DNA of 64,000 nt from Streptomyces sp. SLBN-31 (GCF_006715395.1 NZ_VFNC01000001.1:3844001-3908000); one strand, 5' to 3'. Positions 1-9,269 are shown, numbered from the stretch's first letter. Notes: a model not told the origin generated them from the letters alone. Numbers and translations: made by a program.

Positions 1-510
1 GTACCACTGTGAGGGGTCCACGGGGGTCGCCCCGACCAACTCCTTCTCGTACGAGGCGAGCAGGGCGGCACCCCCGCGGATGTTCGCGGTGTCGTCCTCG
101 CGCAGGGACTTGACGGAGAGTCCGGTCAGCTCGGCCGCCTGGCGCAGGGTGTGCAAGGCGGGGTCCGCGGCGAGGGAGTCGAGGTCGGCGCGGCCCGCCG
201 CGCCCGCGGCACCGCCAGCCAGCATGGTGGGGGTGACGTCCGTGAGGTTCATCGGTCCGTAACCGCCGTCGGTGCTCGGCAGGGCGCCGTGACCCTCCCA
301 GGCCGACTCCTGGTGGGAGAGGGCGAGCAGCACGCTCGACGGGATGTCGAACTCCTCGGCAGCGGCCAGCAGCGCCTGTTGGCGAGAGTCCGCGGTCGCG
401 CTCGGGTCGTCGGCGAGTGCGTGGCCGGGCAGGGTGAGCAAGGAGCCCGCGACCAGCGCGCTCACGGCGATACCGACGGGCACGCCAACGGCCCTCTTTC
501 TTCTGTGCAA
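1..510 (-). CDS. Secreted lytic transglycosylase/lysozyme-like protein, partial (runs off left edge)
   Basis: Reading the minus strand gives an open frame that enters from the window edge. It has a basic N-terminus (HRRKRA), a hydrophobic stretch (VGIAVSALVAGSLLTLPG) and an ALA-DD cleavage-like site, so it should be exported by Sec. Mature residues include LLALSHQESAWEGHG followed by GYGPMNLTD, the pattern of an SLT/lysozyme-type fold where the E of HQESAW would be catalytic; this resembles Streptomyces exported peptidoglycan hydrolases that join such a domain to further C-terminal domains, which lie outside the window. I chose the TTG at 510 because GAGGAG sits 7 nt upstream; an ATG at 537 is in frame but has no ribosome binding site. 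No ECF41-type promoter precedes it, so it probably marks the flank of the island. The exact enzymatic class is not certain. Confidence 0.6.
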   Translation of the reverse strand, partial: MHRRKRAVGVPVGIAVSALVAGSLLTLPGHALADDPSATADSRQQALLAAAEEFDIPSSVLLALSHQESAWEGHGALPSTDGGYGPMNLTDVTPTMLAGGAAGAAGRADLDSLAADPALHTLRQAAELTGLSVKSLREDDTANIRGGAALLASYEKELVGATPVDPSQWY

Positions 511-1027
511 GGTGATGCTCCTCAGAGGAAGAAACATGGGCGTCAAGGGGCGCCGACGGCATGGCCGCTCATGGGGGAAGGCCCGGGCGACAACTCGATG
601 CGCGGATGACTATAGGACCATGTTTGTTGCAGTGGCCACGGAAAGGGTAACTGTTTCCGTCACACGTTGTTGTGAACGAAGCTGTGTAGAAAGGGCATAA
701 CAGCCCGTCCAGAAAGGCGAGTTGCCGAACAGGCCAGGTAGGGAGGGGGCGCCGCGAAGGTGAAGTGACCAGGCGTGATCCTAGGCACCCGGGGAAGAGT
801 GCGCCCGGGACAGGGACGCCGGAACCCAAAGACGATGTGGATTGCTATACACTCTTCACAGCGACTCCGGCACCGTGTGACACGCTGAGTTGCCGGTATG
901 GGAGCGCTCGCCCACCCGCGGACCGTCCGTCAGCGGGTGCGTGCCTCGGGCTCCTGTTCGAACCCCCGCGGGCAGGTGCCCGAGGCATCTTTGTGACATT
1001 CAGTGCACTGAGCCGAGAAGGCTTCGG
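511..1027. other. Intergenic region with one inverted repeat; no gene recognised
   Basis: This is the leader of the secreted enzyme at 1-510 plus the space behind the winged-helix gene. It contains an inverted repeat, ACGGAAA at 638-644 and TTTCCGT at 654-660, a possible operator or leader hairpin. I looked for a ydaO-type c-di-AMP riboswitch, common before such hydrolases in Streptomyces, and could not recognise one. Confidence 0.4.
942..987 (-). terminator. Strong hairpin downstream of the winged-helix gene
   Basis: TGCCTCGGGC (942-951) pairs perfectly with GCCCGAGGCA (978-987); CCTG/CAGG extends the stem after one mismatch. It starts about 40 nt beyond the stop of the minus-strand gene at 1028-1579. 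There is no U tract, as is usual for Streptomyces terminators. Confidence 0.5.
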
Positions 1028-1579
1028 TCAGGACTCCTGGGCGCGGTAGAGACCGCGGCCGGCCCGGCGTACGCGGGAGGTGCCGACCAGACGGTCGAGC
1101 GTGCTGCGCACCGCATTGATGCTCCCGGAGTCGGTGTCGCGGCCTAGCGCCGCGGCCACGTCGCGCGCGCGGACCTCCGCGTCACCGACGCCCGCGAAGT
1201 AGTCCAGGATCTGTTCGGTGAGGGCCCCGTAGCTGCGCGGTTCCTCGGCCTCCGCATGCGAGGAGGCCACCGGCTTCTCCTTCTGCCTGCGCTCCGCCTG
1301 TCGCGGCGCGGACTGCTTTCGCGCCGTGCGGGCGGCGGGCGCGACGACCGGAGCGTCGGCCTCCGGCTGTTCGGGCTGCTCGGCTCCTCGGCGGCCGGAC
1401 GGCTCGGCCATGAGGACCGTCAGGGCGCTCAGGGCGCGCTGGACGGAGTCGAGGTGGGCGGCCACGGCGGCCAGTTCCCTCTCCAGTGCCTGCTTCTGAA
1501 TCTCCAGGCGGGCGAGGTCCTCCTGGAGGCTCTCCGCAGTGACCTCAATCTCATGCGCTGCGCGAGTTGCCGAGACCAT
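1028..1579 (-). CDS. Coiled-coil plus winged-helix-like protein of unknown function
   Basis: 183 residues. Residues about 10-60 are an E/L/A/R-rich heptad region (ESLQEDLARLEIQKQALERELAAVAAHL in two parts) predicted to be a coiled coil. The middle is a P/E/A linker. The last 65 residues (from YGALTEQILDYF, through EVRARDVAAALGR and INAVRSTLDRLVG, to GRGLYRAQES) look like a winged helix: helices, then a basic wing near the C-terminus, suggesting DNA or protein binding. The C-terminal domain recurs almost identically in the truncated copy at 59104-59516. It has no ECF41-type promoter upstream. The name is unknown to me; a nucleoid-associated or regulatory role is inference only. Confidence 0.7.
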   Translation of the reverse strand: MVSATRAAHEIEVTAESLQEDLARLEIQKQALERELAAVAAHLDSVQRALSALTVLMAEPSGRRGAEQPEQPEADAPVVAPAARTARKQSAPRQAERRQKEKPVASSHAEAEEPRSYGALTEQILDYFAGVGDAEVRARDVAAALGRDTDSGSINAVRSTLDRLVGTSRVRRAGRGLYRAQES

Positions 1580-2029
1580 GTCTTCCTCTCATCCTCACCC
1601 CTCCGTGCCGCGCCTCGCTGAAGTCAGCTGCGGTGCCGCTCGGCTCGGACCCCGGGATGTGTGGGTGCATCGTATGTCACAGCGTACGAGGTTTGGACCC
1701 GGTAGATGCAAGATGGTGATGCGAGGCCCCGTCGAGCCAGGCGACTACCACTGTCCTTTCACCCTTTCGTGAGCGGCACCTCAGCGGTGCGGACACGGTG
1801 CAAACCGGTCACGTCGTGGGTGACTGGACTCCGGGCCGGACAGGGGCGGAATCGGCCGTGGTCGGCGGGTGTCCGCGGGCGTTTGGCCGGGTTCCCGTCG
1901 GGACTGCTCGCAAAGGTGGCGCAGTCGAGGCGCCGATCGTCGGATGCGGGCGCCGACGTCGTCAAGAGCTTCTTGAGCCAGTGAGACACCAGCGGCACGC
2001 GAATCGAAGTCCTGGCCCACGCGTTGCCC

Positions 2030-2896
2030 TCATTTCTCCTGCGTGGCCGCCCGGTTCCAGTGGCGGAGCTTGTCAGGGTTGAGGACCGCCCAGATCTGCA
2101 CGACGCGGTCGCCCGCGACGTCCAGGCTGATGACCGCGGCGACCTCGTCGCCGTAGCGCACCACTATTCCGGTGCGGGCGTTGACGGACTGGCAGTGCAG
2201 TGTGGTGCCGGGGCGGCCAGCTAGGAGGGTCAGCAGGCTGCGGGTGACGCGCCGTGCGCCGTGGACGGGCCGGGTCAGGGTTCTGACCTTGCCACCTCCG
2301 TCGAAGAACACCGTGGCGTCCGGTGCCAGGAGGGATGTCAGGCGGGCGGGGTTCTCTGCCACGCAAGCCTGTCGGACCGCTCGCACCACACGGTCGTGCT
2401 GCTGCGGTGTCGTGGGGTGTGCCCACCTGGTCCCAAGGCTGTGCCGGGCCCGGGCGGCGAGTTCGTCGCATTCCTGTTCCGTCTGTCCGACGATGGCGGC
2501 GACCGTCCCCGGAGCCATCCCGAACACGTCGTTGAGGACGAATGCTGCCCGCTCGGCCGGTGACAGCGTGTCCAGCGCCTCGAGGAGGGCCTGGCTCACC
2601 TCTTCGTCCAGGTCCTGAGGGGGCGCCGCGCCGACCGGGCCCGGATGCGACCGCCCGGTCGGCGCCAAGCGCTCCAGACAGATGCCGCCGACGGTCGTCA
2701 CCAGCCAGGACCGGGGTTCGGCGATACGGATCCTGTGGCCGTCGGACAGGCCGTACCAGCGCCGGTAGGCCTCCGCCACGACGTCGTCGGCGTCCTGGCT
2801 CCGGCCCAGCATCCAGTAGGCCACGTTGAGCAGTCGGCGTCGCTCGTCGAGCAGCTCCGCGATCGGCACCGTCTCGTCGTCCTGTACCCGGTCCAT
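2030..2896 (-). CDS. ECF41-type sigma factor with C-terminal SnoaL-like domain (copy 1)
   Basis: 288 residues. Sigma region 2 is seen at about 15-65 (LLNVAYWMLGRSQDADDVVAEAYRRW), sigma region 4 at about 110-160 (TLSPAERAAFVLNDVFGM followed by a helix-turn-helix). The C-terminal NTF2/SnoaL-like extension holds the ECF41 hallmark FFDGGGKVRT and ends with LNPDKLRHWN. In ECF41 proteins this fused domain replaces an anti-sigma factor and controls activity. It belongs to a subgroup without the WLPEP linker found in copies 2, 4 and 5 and is closest to copy 3. It is preceded by its own ECF41 promoter (3020-3049), suggesting auto- or cross-activation, with a leader of about 110 nt. It lies downstream of the ferredoxin reductase gene on the same strand. 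Confidence 0.9.
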   Translation of the reverse strand: MDRVQDDETVPIAELLDERRRLLNVAYWMLGRSQDADDVVAEAYRRWYGLSDGHRIRIAEPRSWLVTTVGGICLERLAPTGRSHPGPVGAAPPQDLDEEVSQALLEALDTLSPAERAAFVLNDVFGMAPGTVAAIVGQTEQECDELAARARHSLGTRWAHPTTPQQHDRVVRAVRQACVAENPARLTSLLAPDATVFFDGGGKVRTLTRPVHGARRVTRSLLTLLAGRPGTTLHCQSVNARTGIVVRYGDEVAAVISLDVAGDRVVQIWAVLNPDKLRHWNRAATQEK

Positions 2897-3019
2897 CTGG
2901 CATCACCCCTTCGCACAGCACCCGAGAAGGCGGTGCCACCCCTGATTCCGGCCGATGTCCGCCGCGGCTCCCGACAATGGGGCAGTCCGCTTTCGTCCGA
3001 CGGGGCCAACCGATGCACT

Positions 3020-3049
3020 GCTGACCGGACAGCGGCAGATCGTGTGACA
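3020..3049 (-). promoter_or_regulatory. ECF41-type promoter of sigma copy 1
   Basis: Minus strand: TGTCACA at 3049-3043, 17-nt spacer, cG-GTCAGC with GTC at 3025-3023. Target is the ECF41 gene at 2030-2896. Confidence 0.7.
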
Positions 3050-3116
3050 CGGTTTCCCGGTCGTACGCGGCGGCGCCCCCGTGCGCAGCGGGCCGCGGTC
3101 ACCCTCGCGGCGGTCG

Positions 3117-4349
3117 TCAGGGCAGAAGGCTGTCCAGGGGCGTCTCGGGATCGGACAGGGCCCGCGTTCGCCACGGAGGCACCGGACTCGACGAGGGCGC
3201 GGACGGAGTCGATGACGTTCCACACGTTCACACTCATGCCCGCCAGGACCCGGTCCCCGGACAACCAGAAGGCGATGAACCGCCGCTCGGCCGGGTTCCC
3301 GCGGAAGACGACGCGGTCGTAGCCGCCGGGCTCGGTGTACCCCGTGTACTCCATCCCGAGGTCGTACTGGTCGGTGTAGAAGTACGGCAGCCGGTTGTAT
3401 GCCGCCTCCTTCCCGGGCATGGCCAGTGCCGCCGTGCGGGGCTGGTGCAGGGCGTTGGCCCAGTGCTCCACCCGCAGATGCCGGCCGAGCCGGGGGTGGT
3501 AGGCATTGGCGACGTCGCCTGCGGCGTGCACGTCTTGGGCCGAGGTGCGCAGACGCTCGTCGGTGACGATGCCGTTGCGCACCTCCAGTCCCGCCGCCTC
3601 GGCGAGCTGGACGTTGGGGGTGATGCCGATGCCCACCACCACGGCGTCGGCGGGCAGTCGGGTTCCGTCGGCGAGCTGGACGCCGTCGGCGCGGGTGCCG
3701 TCACCGGTGATGCGTTCGACGGCGGCGTGGGGCCGCAGGACGACCCCGTGATCCCGGTGCAGGTCGGCGAAGACCTCGGCCGCCCCCCGGCCGAGCACCT
3801 TCAGCAACGGCAGCTCGGAGTGCTCCAGGACGGTCACCAGCGCCCCGGCCGTCCGGGCCGCCGCGGGGGTCTCCAGGCCGATCCAGCCGCCGCCGACGAC
3901 GACGATCCGGCCCCGGGGGTGAAGGCGGCCTTGAGCCGCTCGCTGTCTCCCACGCGGCGCAGGTACAGCACGTTGTCCAGGTCCGCCCCGGGCACGCTCA
4001 GCCGGCGGGGGGAGGATCCGGTCGCCAGGAGCAGCTTGGTGTAGGACATCCGGCGTCCGCCGGTGAGTTCGACCTGGCGGGTGTGTGCGTCGACGGCCGT
4101 CACGCGCGTTCCCGTCATCAGCTCGACGTCGTGCTCGCGGTACCAGTCCTCGGAATGCACGAATATGGACTCGCGGTCCTCCTTGCCCAGCAGGTACCCC
4201 TTGGACAGCGGCGGTCGGATGTATGGACGCTCCGCTTCGTCCCCGATGAGGACGAGCGGGCCGTCGTAGGACTGACGCCGGAGTTCCTCGGCGGCCTTGC
4301 CCGCGGCGAGGCCGCCCCCGACGATCACGAACCCGTTTTCTCGCGACAT
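3117..4349 (-). pseudogene. FAD-dependent ferredoxin reductase (putidaredoxin-reductase family), two compensating frameshifts
   Basis: FAD/NAD oxidoreductase that would pass electrons from NAD(P)H to a ferredoxin. N-terminus FVIVGGGLAAGKAAEELR is the FAD-binding Rossmann motif; the NAD-binding motif VVVGGGWIGLE follows, then the second FAD motif VHAAGDVAN, and the C-terminal RVEHWANAL and ETPLDSLLP typical of the family. The reading frame changes near 3912 (in a C4/G5 run) and returns near 3185 (GCGGGCCC), so start and stop are in the same frame over 411 codons. Both shifts are at G/C runs and could be sequence errors; if real, the enzyme is dead. Start ATG at 4349, after the ECF41 promoter at 4402-4430. 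A likely partner is the ferredoxin at 33664-34047. Confidence 0.75.
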
Positions 4350-4401
4350 GATGTTCCCGTCTCCGCTCGCGCGCACCGGACACTGGTGTGCCCTCGTGCG
4401 G

Positions 4402-4430
4402 AAAGACCGTGGAACCCGCAGGTTGTGACA
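4402..4430 (-). promoter_or_regulatory. ECF41-type promoter of the ferredoxin reductase gene
   Basis: TGTCACA at 4430-4424, 16-nt spacer (the only site not at 17), then GTCTTT. About 50 nt upstream of the ATG at 4349. Confidence 0.6.
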
Positions 4431-4567
4431 CCGGCCCGCGCCGCGCAGACAGCGTGCGGGCCTGCGAGGGCAGAGCGGAGCAGCGCGACGAGGGCGCGGA
4501 CGACGTCCGTGTTCCACGACCGTGGCCGAGGCGGTCCGCAGATCCGCGTCCCTCGTCGCCGCCGGCG

Positions 4568-5302
4568 CTAGCGTCCGGTGCCTTGCGCCCAGTGCGCCTC
4601 GAGGGCGGCGGCCACCTCCGCGGGCCGCTCCAGCACCGTCCAGTGGTTGCAGTCGAGATGGAGGACGCGGGTGGCGCGCAGGGCGGCGCCGAGTTCGTCG
4701 CCGAACTCGATCTGGCAGGCCGGGTCGCGCTCGCCCCAGAACACCAGCGCGGGTGCGGTGACGTTCGACAGGGCCGGTTCCCACTCCGTCCCCATGGTCA
4801 CGGCGGACCGGTACAGCCGCAGGATGCTGTCCTTCATCGTGCCGTCGACGTGCCGGACCATCTCCTCTACCGGTTCGGCGGGCGCGTCGAAGCCGTTCAC
4901 CAGGTCCTTCGCGAAGGACTCAGGGTCCAGTTCGGCCATGAACCGCTCGCCGGCGACGGGATCCTGCCAGGTCTCGGCCAGCGGGTGCCAGACGTAGCGG
5001 GAACTGATGGGTCCGTTGCCACCGGCCCAGGTGCGCACCAGGTCGGGGCGGAGGGAGGCGGCGCGGGCGGTGAGAATGCAGCCCCAGTCGTGACCGACCA
5101 GGTCCACGGGCTCGCCGACGCGCTCGAGGCGTTCGACGAGCCAGTCGACGTACTCCTCCTTGCCGGATCCGAAGCCGGTGGGGCGGGGGGTGCCGAATCC
5201 GGGCAGGTCCCAGGCCTCGACGTCGGAGCGGGTCAGGTGCCGGCGTACGCCGTTCCACACGCGGTGGGTGTCGGGAACGCCGTGGATGAGGATGGCGGGC
5301 AT
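4568..5302 (-). CDS. Alpha/beta hydrolase (epoxide hydrolase/haloalkane dehalogenase-like)
   Basis: 244 residues from MPAILIHGVPDTHRVW. Visible motifs: oxyanion HGVPDT near the N-terminus, nucleophile elbow VGHDWGC with Asp as nucleophile (residue about 80), acid WGERDPACQ, and catalytic His in DCNHWTVLERP near the end. An Asp nucleophile in GHDWG is the pattern of epoxide hydrolases and haloalkane dehalogenases rather than serine esterases. The protein lacks a signal peptide and has the usual single-domain length with a cap inserted in the middle. I chose ATG 5302 because GAGGGA lies 9 nt upstream. No TGTCACA promoter is present; instead a dyad TGGCAC-ACA-GTGTCA lies at 5414-5428. Confidence 0.8.
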   Translation of the reverse strand: MPAILIHGVPDTHRVWNGVRRHLTRSDVEAWDLPGFGTPRPTGFGSGKEEYVDWLVERLERVGEPVDLVGHDWGCILTARAASLRPDLVRTWAGGNGPISSRYVWHPLAETWQDPVAGERFMAELDPESFAKDLVNGFDAPAEPVEEMVRHVDGTMKDSILRLYRSAVTMGTEWEPALSNVTAPALVFWGERDPACQIEFGDELGAALRATRVLHLDCNHWTVLERPAEVAAALEAHWAQGTGR

Positions 5303-5413
5303 GTCGGTACATCCCTCGTGATAGGGGCCGCGGCCGGGATCCGGGGAGGCTGTGCGGCCGCGGCGGGCCGGGACGACGAGCATCATGTGCCGCGTCGGAT
5401 ACACCCAACATAG

Positions 5414-5428
5414 TGGCACACAGTGTCA
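5414..5428. promoter_or_regulatory. Dyad TGNCAC-N3-GTGNCA
   Basis: TGGCAC, ACA, GTGTCA. The same dyad architecture occurs at 6300-6314 and 28785-28799. It lies in the promoter region of the hydrolase at 4568-5302 and before the methyltransferase remnant; a repressor or activator site is possible. Confidence 0.35.
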
Positions 5429-5514
5429 TGGGTATGTGCCGCTCCCCAGTGCGGTGGGAGGGAATGGGCAGGCGGAGAACCCGCGCCGCGGGCGCCGGAC
5501 CTGTCAACTGGGGG

Positions 5515-6271
5515 ATGTACTCGCATTCGTCCCGCTCGCCCGCGCATCCGACGAGCGCGCCCTCCGGAGAGGCCTACGCCGTCAGTTCCGAGTTCTACGA
5601 CGTGCTGCAAGGCGAGGCCGATGCCGCGCACGTGCGGCAACTCTGCGGAGAAGCGGTGGGCAACGCGCGGGTCGGTGTGCTGGACCTCGGCACGGGCACC
5701 GGCCGTGTCACCCCGCTGGGCCTCGCAGGGTCCGACGTCAGCGTGCACGCCGTCGAACCCACGCGGCCATGCGCGCCACCCTGATGACCCGGCCGGTGTC
5801 CTTCCCTCCGACGCGCGCAAACGGATCACCGTCCACCCCTCCACCCTCCCGGAGACCGGCCTGCAGCGGGTCGCGGAAGTCGCCGTCTGCCACAACACCC
5901 TGGCGTGCCTCGATCCTTCCTCACGCCGACGGCTCCACCCCGCCGTCACCGAAGCGCTCTGTCCCGGCGGCGTCTTTCCGCTGCAGCTTCCCCCGGCGGC
6001 ATGTCTCCCGCGGGTGCGCACCGTCCATCCGCTGCCGCCCGACACTAGGGCGGCACGAGTACGGTCGGGGGCATGGTGCTGTCGGCCGACGCCGGCCGCT
6101 TCCGGACACGTTTCGACAACTGGGTGCGGGACGACCGGTGTCCTGCCCGAGCGCACGGAGACCTTCTGGATGTGGCCGGCCTTCCGGGACGAAATCGCCG
6201 CTGAGCTGGCCCAGCAGCGAGGAGTCACCCGGTTGCCCGACGCGGGCGATCCCGCGGTGCTGACCGTATGA
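5515..6271 (+). pseudogene. Decayed class I SAM methyltransferase, paralog of 59879-60643
   Basis: The first frame reads EAYAVSSEFYDVLQGEAD and VLDLGTGTGRVTPL, the SAM-binding motif I, then breaks in VEPTRPCAPP. The other frames continue the same protein in order: MRATLMTR; RVTVHPSTLPETGL and VAEVAVCHNTLACL; FDNWVRDDR; ERTETFWMWPAFRDE. Each segment matches the intact methyltransferase at 59879-60643. At least four frame changes are needed, so this is a genuine pseudogene and not a single read error. The start is uncertain (ATG at 5515 has a poorly spaced GGGGG). Confidence 0.8.
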
Positions 6272-6299
6272 CGCGCGTAAACGGCGACCCATTACCCCT

Positions 6300-6314
6300 T
6301 GACACGCTGTGACA
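6300..6314. promoter_or_regulatory. Dyad TGACAC-GCT-GTGACA
   Basis: Second copy of the TGNCAC-N3-GTGNCA dyad, 31 bp upstream of the -35 of the YceI promoter. The position would suit an activator or an upstream repressor. Confidence 0.35.
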
Positions 6315-6344
6315 CACAGAACGCCGTCCCGGAGGCGGTCCCAG

Positions 6345-6374
6345 TGTCACACGCGCGGGCCCTCACCTGTCAGT
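6345..6374 (+). promoter_or_regulatory. ECF41-type promoter of the yceI-like gene
   Basis: TGTCACA at 6345-6351, 17-nt spacer, GTCAGT from 6369. Drives 6491-7063 and probably the ferritin-like gene behind it. Confidence 0.65.
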
Positions 6375-6490
6375 CCCTCTGCGGACCTTGCCCGGGTCTC
6401 CTCGGCCGCGGTCCGCTCCACCACCGGCAGGCACACGGCGACGGCTCGCAACGACTGATCGTCGTGACCAGCGACCGCAAGGACCCGCAT

Positions 6491-7063
6491 ATGTCGACCG
6501 TCGTCCCGTACACAGCGCTGACAGGTGTCTACACCATCGACTTGGCACACAGCACCATCGGCTTCTCCGTCCGGCACGCCATGATCGCGAACGTGCGCGG
6601 GCGCTTCGGCGCGTTCGAGGGGCTGGTCAAGCTGGACGGGTACCAGCTCAGCCGGTCCGAGGCCTATTTGAGCGTCCAGACCGGCAGTATCGACACCGGC
6701 AGCCCTCACCGGGACACCCATCTCGCGGGTCCGGACTTCCTCGACGCCGCCACCTATCCTCTGATGGTCTTCCGCTCCGCCGGCCTCGCCGACCGCGGAG
6801 ACGGCCAGTTCCGTCTGATGGGCCACCTCAGGATCAAGGACATCGAACTCCCTCTCCACATCCACCTCGCCCTCAACGGGGCCACGCAGGACGAGAGCCG
6901 AGACCACCGTGTCGGCTTCTCCGGCACCGCTCTGGTGCGCCGCTCCGACTGGGGGCTCGGCGGGAACACGCCCGACGAAACCGGCGGCGTCCTCATCAGC
7001 GACAAGGTCAGGCTCAACTTCGACATCTCCGCCGTCCGCCTCTCCCGCTCGTATGCCGCATGA
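6491..7063 (+). CDS. YceI-family lipid/isoprenoid-binding protein
   Basis: 190 residues. Family features: GVYTIDLAHSTIGFSVRHAMIANVRGRFGAFEG at the N-terminus (seen in two segments), TGSIDTGSPHRDTHLAGPDFLDAATYP in the middle and DKVRLNFDISAVRL at the end. YceI proteins form a lipocalin-like beta barrel that binds polyisoprenoid chains such as ubiquinone or menaquinone precursors. No signal peptide is visible, so it is probably cytoplasmic, unlike Escherichia coli YceI. The ATG at 6491 is preceded by GGACCCGCAT, a weak ribosome binding site; a longer frame extends upstream but would start before the ECF41 promoter, so the short form is preferred. A quinone-handling role would fit the QcrB and NDH-2 genes of the island (inference). 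Confidence 0.88.
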   Translation: MSTVVPYTALTGVYTIDLAHSTIGFSVRHAMIANVRGRFGAFEGLVKLDGYQLSRSEAYLSVQTGSIDTGSPHRDTHLAGPDFLDAATYPLMVFRSAGLADRGDGQFRLMGHLRIKDIELPLHIHLALNGATQDESRDHRVGFSGTALVRRSDWGLGGNTPDETGGVLISDKVRLNFDISAVRLSRSYAA

Positions 7064-7184
7064 CCAACCCCGCGCCACAACACCGACCGCCCCGCGCGGT
7101 CCCCGCCGGCGGCGATGCCGGTGACCACAGGTCGGTCCGCAACCGCGCCCGAACCGTACGCACGAATCCCAGGTGATACCCCCC

Positions 7185-8243
7185 ATGAATCATCAAGACC
7201 CCACCGGCCCGACCCGGTTCCGCCCGATCACGGCGATGGAGGACCTGCGAGAGCACCTGCAGTGGGCCATCGAGCTGGAACACGCCACGCTGCCGCCCTA
7301 CCTCACAGCCCTCTACTCGCTCGACCCCGAGCGGAACGCCCACGCCGTCGAAGTGGTCAGCAGCGTGTTCGTCGAGGAGATGATCCACCTCGCGCTGGTG
7401 GCGAACCTCCTGAACGCGGTCGGCGGGCAACCTCGCGTCGACACCCCGCAAATACTGGCGCCGCATCCGCGGCCCATGCCGCACGCCGACCCCTCCATGC
7501 AGCTGTCCCTGCTGCCCTTCGGTCAGGAGGCGGTCACCATGTTCCTCCGCCTCGAACAACCCGCCCACCCGGGCGACCTTGGCCGAGGGCGACGCCTACA
7601 TGACGATCGGCCAGTTCTACGACGCGATCGAGAAGGGCCTGCGACACCTGTGCGCCGAGCTCGGCGAGGAAAAGGTCTTCACCGGTGATCCCGCCCGCCA
7701 GGTGGCCGCAGGACCCTTCGGGCACACCGGCGGGCGGCTGAGCCCGGTCACCGATCTCGCCTCGGCGCTCTCCGCCCTGGAGGAGATCGTGGAGCAGGGC
7801 GAGGGCGCGGCACGCGTCGACGTGTGGGACGGGGACATGGACATGTTCCACCCGCAGACCAAGGCGGTCTCGCACTACTACCGCTTCCAGGAGCTCGCAC
7901 AGGGCCGGCGCTACCAGCCGGGGGACACACCGGAGACAGGGCCCACCGGCGAGACGCTCACCGTCGACCCCGCCGGGGTGCGCCCGATGCGGCCCAACCC
8001 GCGGCTGGAGGACCATCCGGAGGGCAGTGCGATCCGCACGGCGCAAGAGGCGTTCAACATCGCGTACGGCAAGCTGCTGCAGCTCCTGGAGCAGGCGTTC
8101 AACGGCAATCCCGCGATGCTCGGGGTGTCGGTGGGCACGATGTACTCAAGGGGCAGGCGCAGAGCCTGATGTCGATGCCCGACGACGAAGGCCTGACCGC
8201 GGGCCCGACCTTCGACTACGTTGCTCCGGAAGATCGCGGCTGA
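7185..8243 (+). pseudogene. Ferritin-like (VioB-type) domain protein with two frameshifts
   Basis: The N-terminal part has MEDLREHLQWAIELEHATLPPYLTALYSL and VFVEEMIHLALVANLLNAVGG (in pieces): the E...EH and EEMIH pairs are the diiron ligands of the ferritin-like domain found in VioB-like iminophenylpyruvate dimer synthases. The frame slips near 7575 (CCCGGGC), continues as MTIGQFYDAIEKGLRHL and NIAYGKLLQLLEQAFNG, and slips again near 8147, after which SLMSMPDDEGLTAGPTFDYV completes the family's usual C-terminus. Both slips could be base-calling errors or true inactivation. ATG 7185 has AGGTG 9 nt upstream. It follows the YceI gene by 121 nt and is probably co-transcribed from the ECF41 promoter at 6345. 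Confidence 0.7.
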
Positions 8244-8257
8244 CCCCCGAACCCATG

Positions 8258-8340
8258 GTGGCCCCCTGAACCGTTGGTCCAGGGGCCCCGACGTTGGTGC
8301 GGGTCAGGCGCGGAATCTGCACGCCCCCTGACCCGCGGCA
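8258..8340. terminator. Two hairpins between converging genes
   Basis: GGCCCCCTG...CCAGGGGCC and GCGGGTCAGG (8299-8308)/CCTGACCCGC (8327-8336). They separate the plus-strand gene ending at 8243 from the minus-strand gene ending at 8349. Confidence 0.6.
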
Positions 8341-8348
8341 CCGGTGGG

Positions 8349-9192
8349 TCAGCGCACGGTCCGAGCGGCTGCCTCGATCACCCCGGCGACGTCGGCGGGG
8401 TGGGAGACACTCACGGCGTGCGATGCCCGTACGCGCGTGATGTGGGCGTGTGCGCGCTGTGCCATGAAGATCTGGACCTGCGCCGGGATGTTGCGGTCCT
8501 GGGTGGCGACCACGGCCCAGGACGGGATGTTCTTCCAGCCGGGCTCGGAGGCGTCGTCCGCCAGCGCGGCATTGGTGATCGGGCGCTGCGTGACGGCCAT
8601 GAGGTCCGTGGTGTTGCGGGGGACGTCAGCGGCGAACTGCTGGTGGAACTTGCTCGGCTCGATCGTCAGGTCCGCATCGCGGGAGCCGTCCGGCAGGGTG
8701 ACCGGCACGGAGCGCAGAGCGTCGCCGAGGGTGCTGCCGGGGAACTTGCCCGACAACTCGACGGCGCTCTCTCCCTTTTCGGGGAGGAAGGCGGCGACGA
8801 ACACCAGGGCCTTGACGTTGTCGGCGTCGTGGGCGGCGTCGCTGATCACCGATCCGCCAGTGTCCGGCCAGGACCACCGGGCCGTCGATGCCGGCCAGGA
8901 CCTCTTTGAGGTAGGAGGCGTCGTTGTTCAGCCCGCGCAGAGGGTTGGCCGCGGCGACGACGGGGTAACCCTCGTGCCTCAGCCTCCTGATGACGCCGTT
9001 CCAGCTGGTGGAATCGGCGAACGCGCCGTGCACGAGCACCACCGTGGGCTTCTTCTCGCTCTCCGGTGCGGACGTGGTCCTGTCCGCGTGGGCGGGGGCG
9101 ACCGCAGTGGCGATGAGGGCGGTGGCGACGGAGGCGGTGGCCAGGAGGGAAAGCGGGGTGCGGACCCGCTGATAGGTGAAACTGCGGTTCAT
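8349..9192 (-). pseudogene. Exported alpha/beta hydrolase with nucleophile elbow deleted
   Basis: The N-terminus is a clear signal peptide (LSLLATASVATALIATAVAPAHA). It then reads PTVVLVHGAFADSTSWNGVI, and the C-terminal half (VKALVFVAAFLPEKGESAVELSGKFPGST, IPSWAVVATQDRNIP, ASHAVSVSHP) matches the intact cytoplasmic paralog at 25957-26676. At about 8858 the sequence that should encode GHSYGGSVIS instead reads GHW then loses frame: five bases (CCTAC by comparison with the paralog) are missing. This removes the catalytic Ser and shifts the frame, so the gene is inactive as read. It keeps an ECF41 promoter at 9229-9258 and lies just downstream of qcrB copy 1, the same pairing as at 61795-64000. 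Confidence 0.85.
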
Positions 9193-9228
9193 GAGAGGCC
9201 CTTCGGGAAGCGGTGTGCTGTCACCTTC

Positions 9229-9258
9229 AAGGACCGTGTGCGTGTCGCAAGTGTGACA
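9229..9258 (-). promoter_or_regulatory. ECF41-type promoter of the exported hydrolase
   Basis: TGTCACA at 9258-9252, 17-nt spacer, cG-GTCCTT. Start codon at 9192. Confidence 0.7.
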
Positions 9259-9269
9259 GTTTGTGTCTG

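Noticed and set aside
511..840. Possible ydaO (c-di-AMP) riboswitch before a cell-wall hydrolase
   Set aside because: None of the conserved ydaO sequence blocks could be recognised in the leader.
876..882. TGTGACA (TGTCACA on the minus strand) upstream of the first gene
   Set aside because: No GTC at 16-18 nt in the right direction, so it was not counted as an ECF41 promoter.
941..988. GTTCGAAC inside the hairpin, resembling a tRNA T-loop
   Set aside because: The flanking bases do not form a 5-bp T stem on either strand and no anticodon arm is present; it is a plain hairpin.
1674..1682. Plus-strand TGTCACA near the winged-helix gene
   Set aside because: No GTC in register and no gene follows on the plus strand.
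2073..4431. Long minus-strand frames of 325 and 577 codons over the ECF41 and reductase genes
   Set aside because: Shadow frames of GC-rich coding sequence; only the 3117-4349 part carries reductase motifs.
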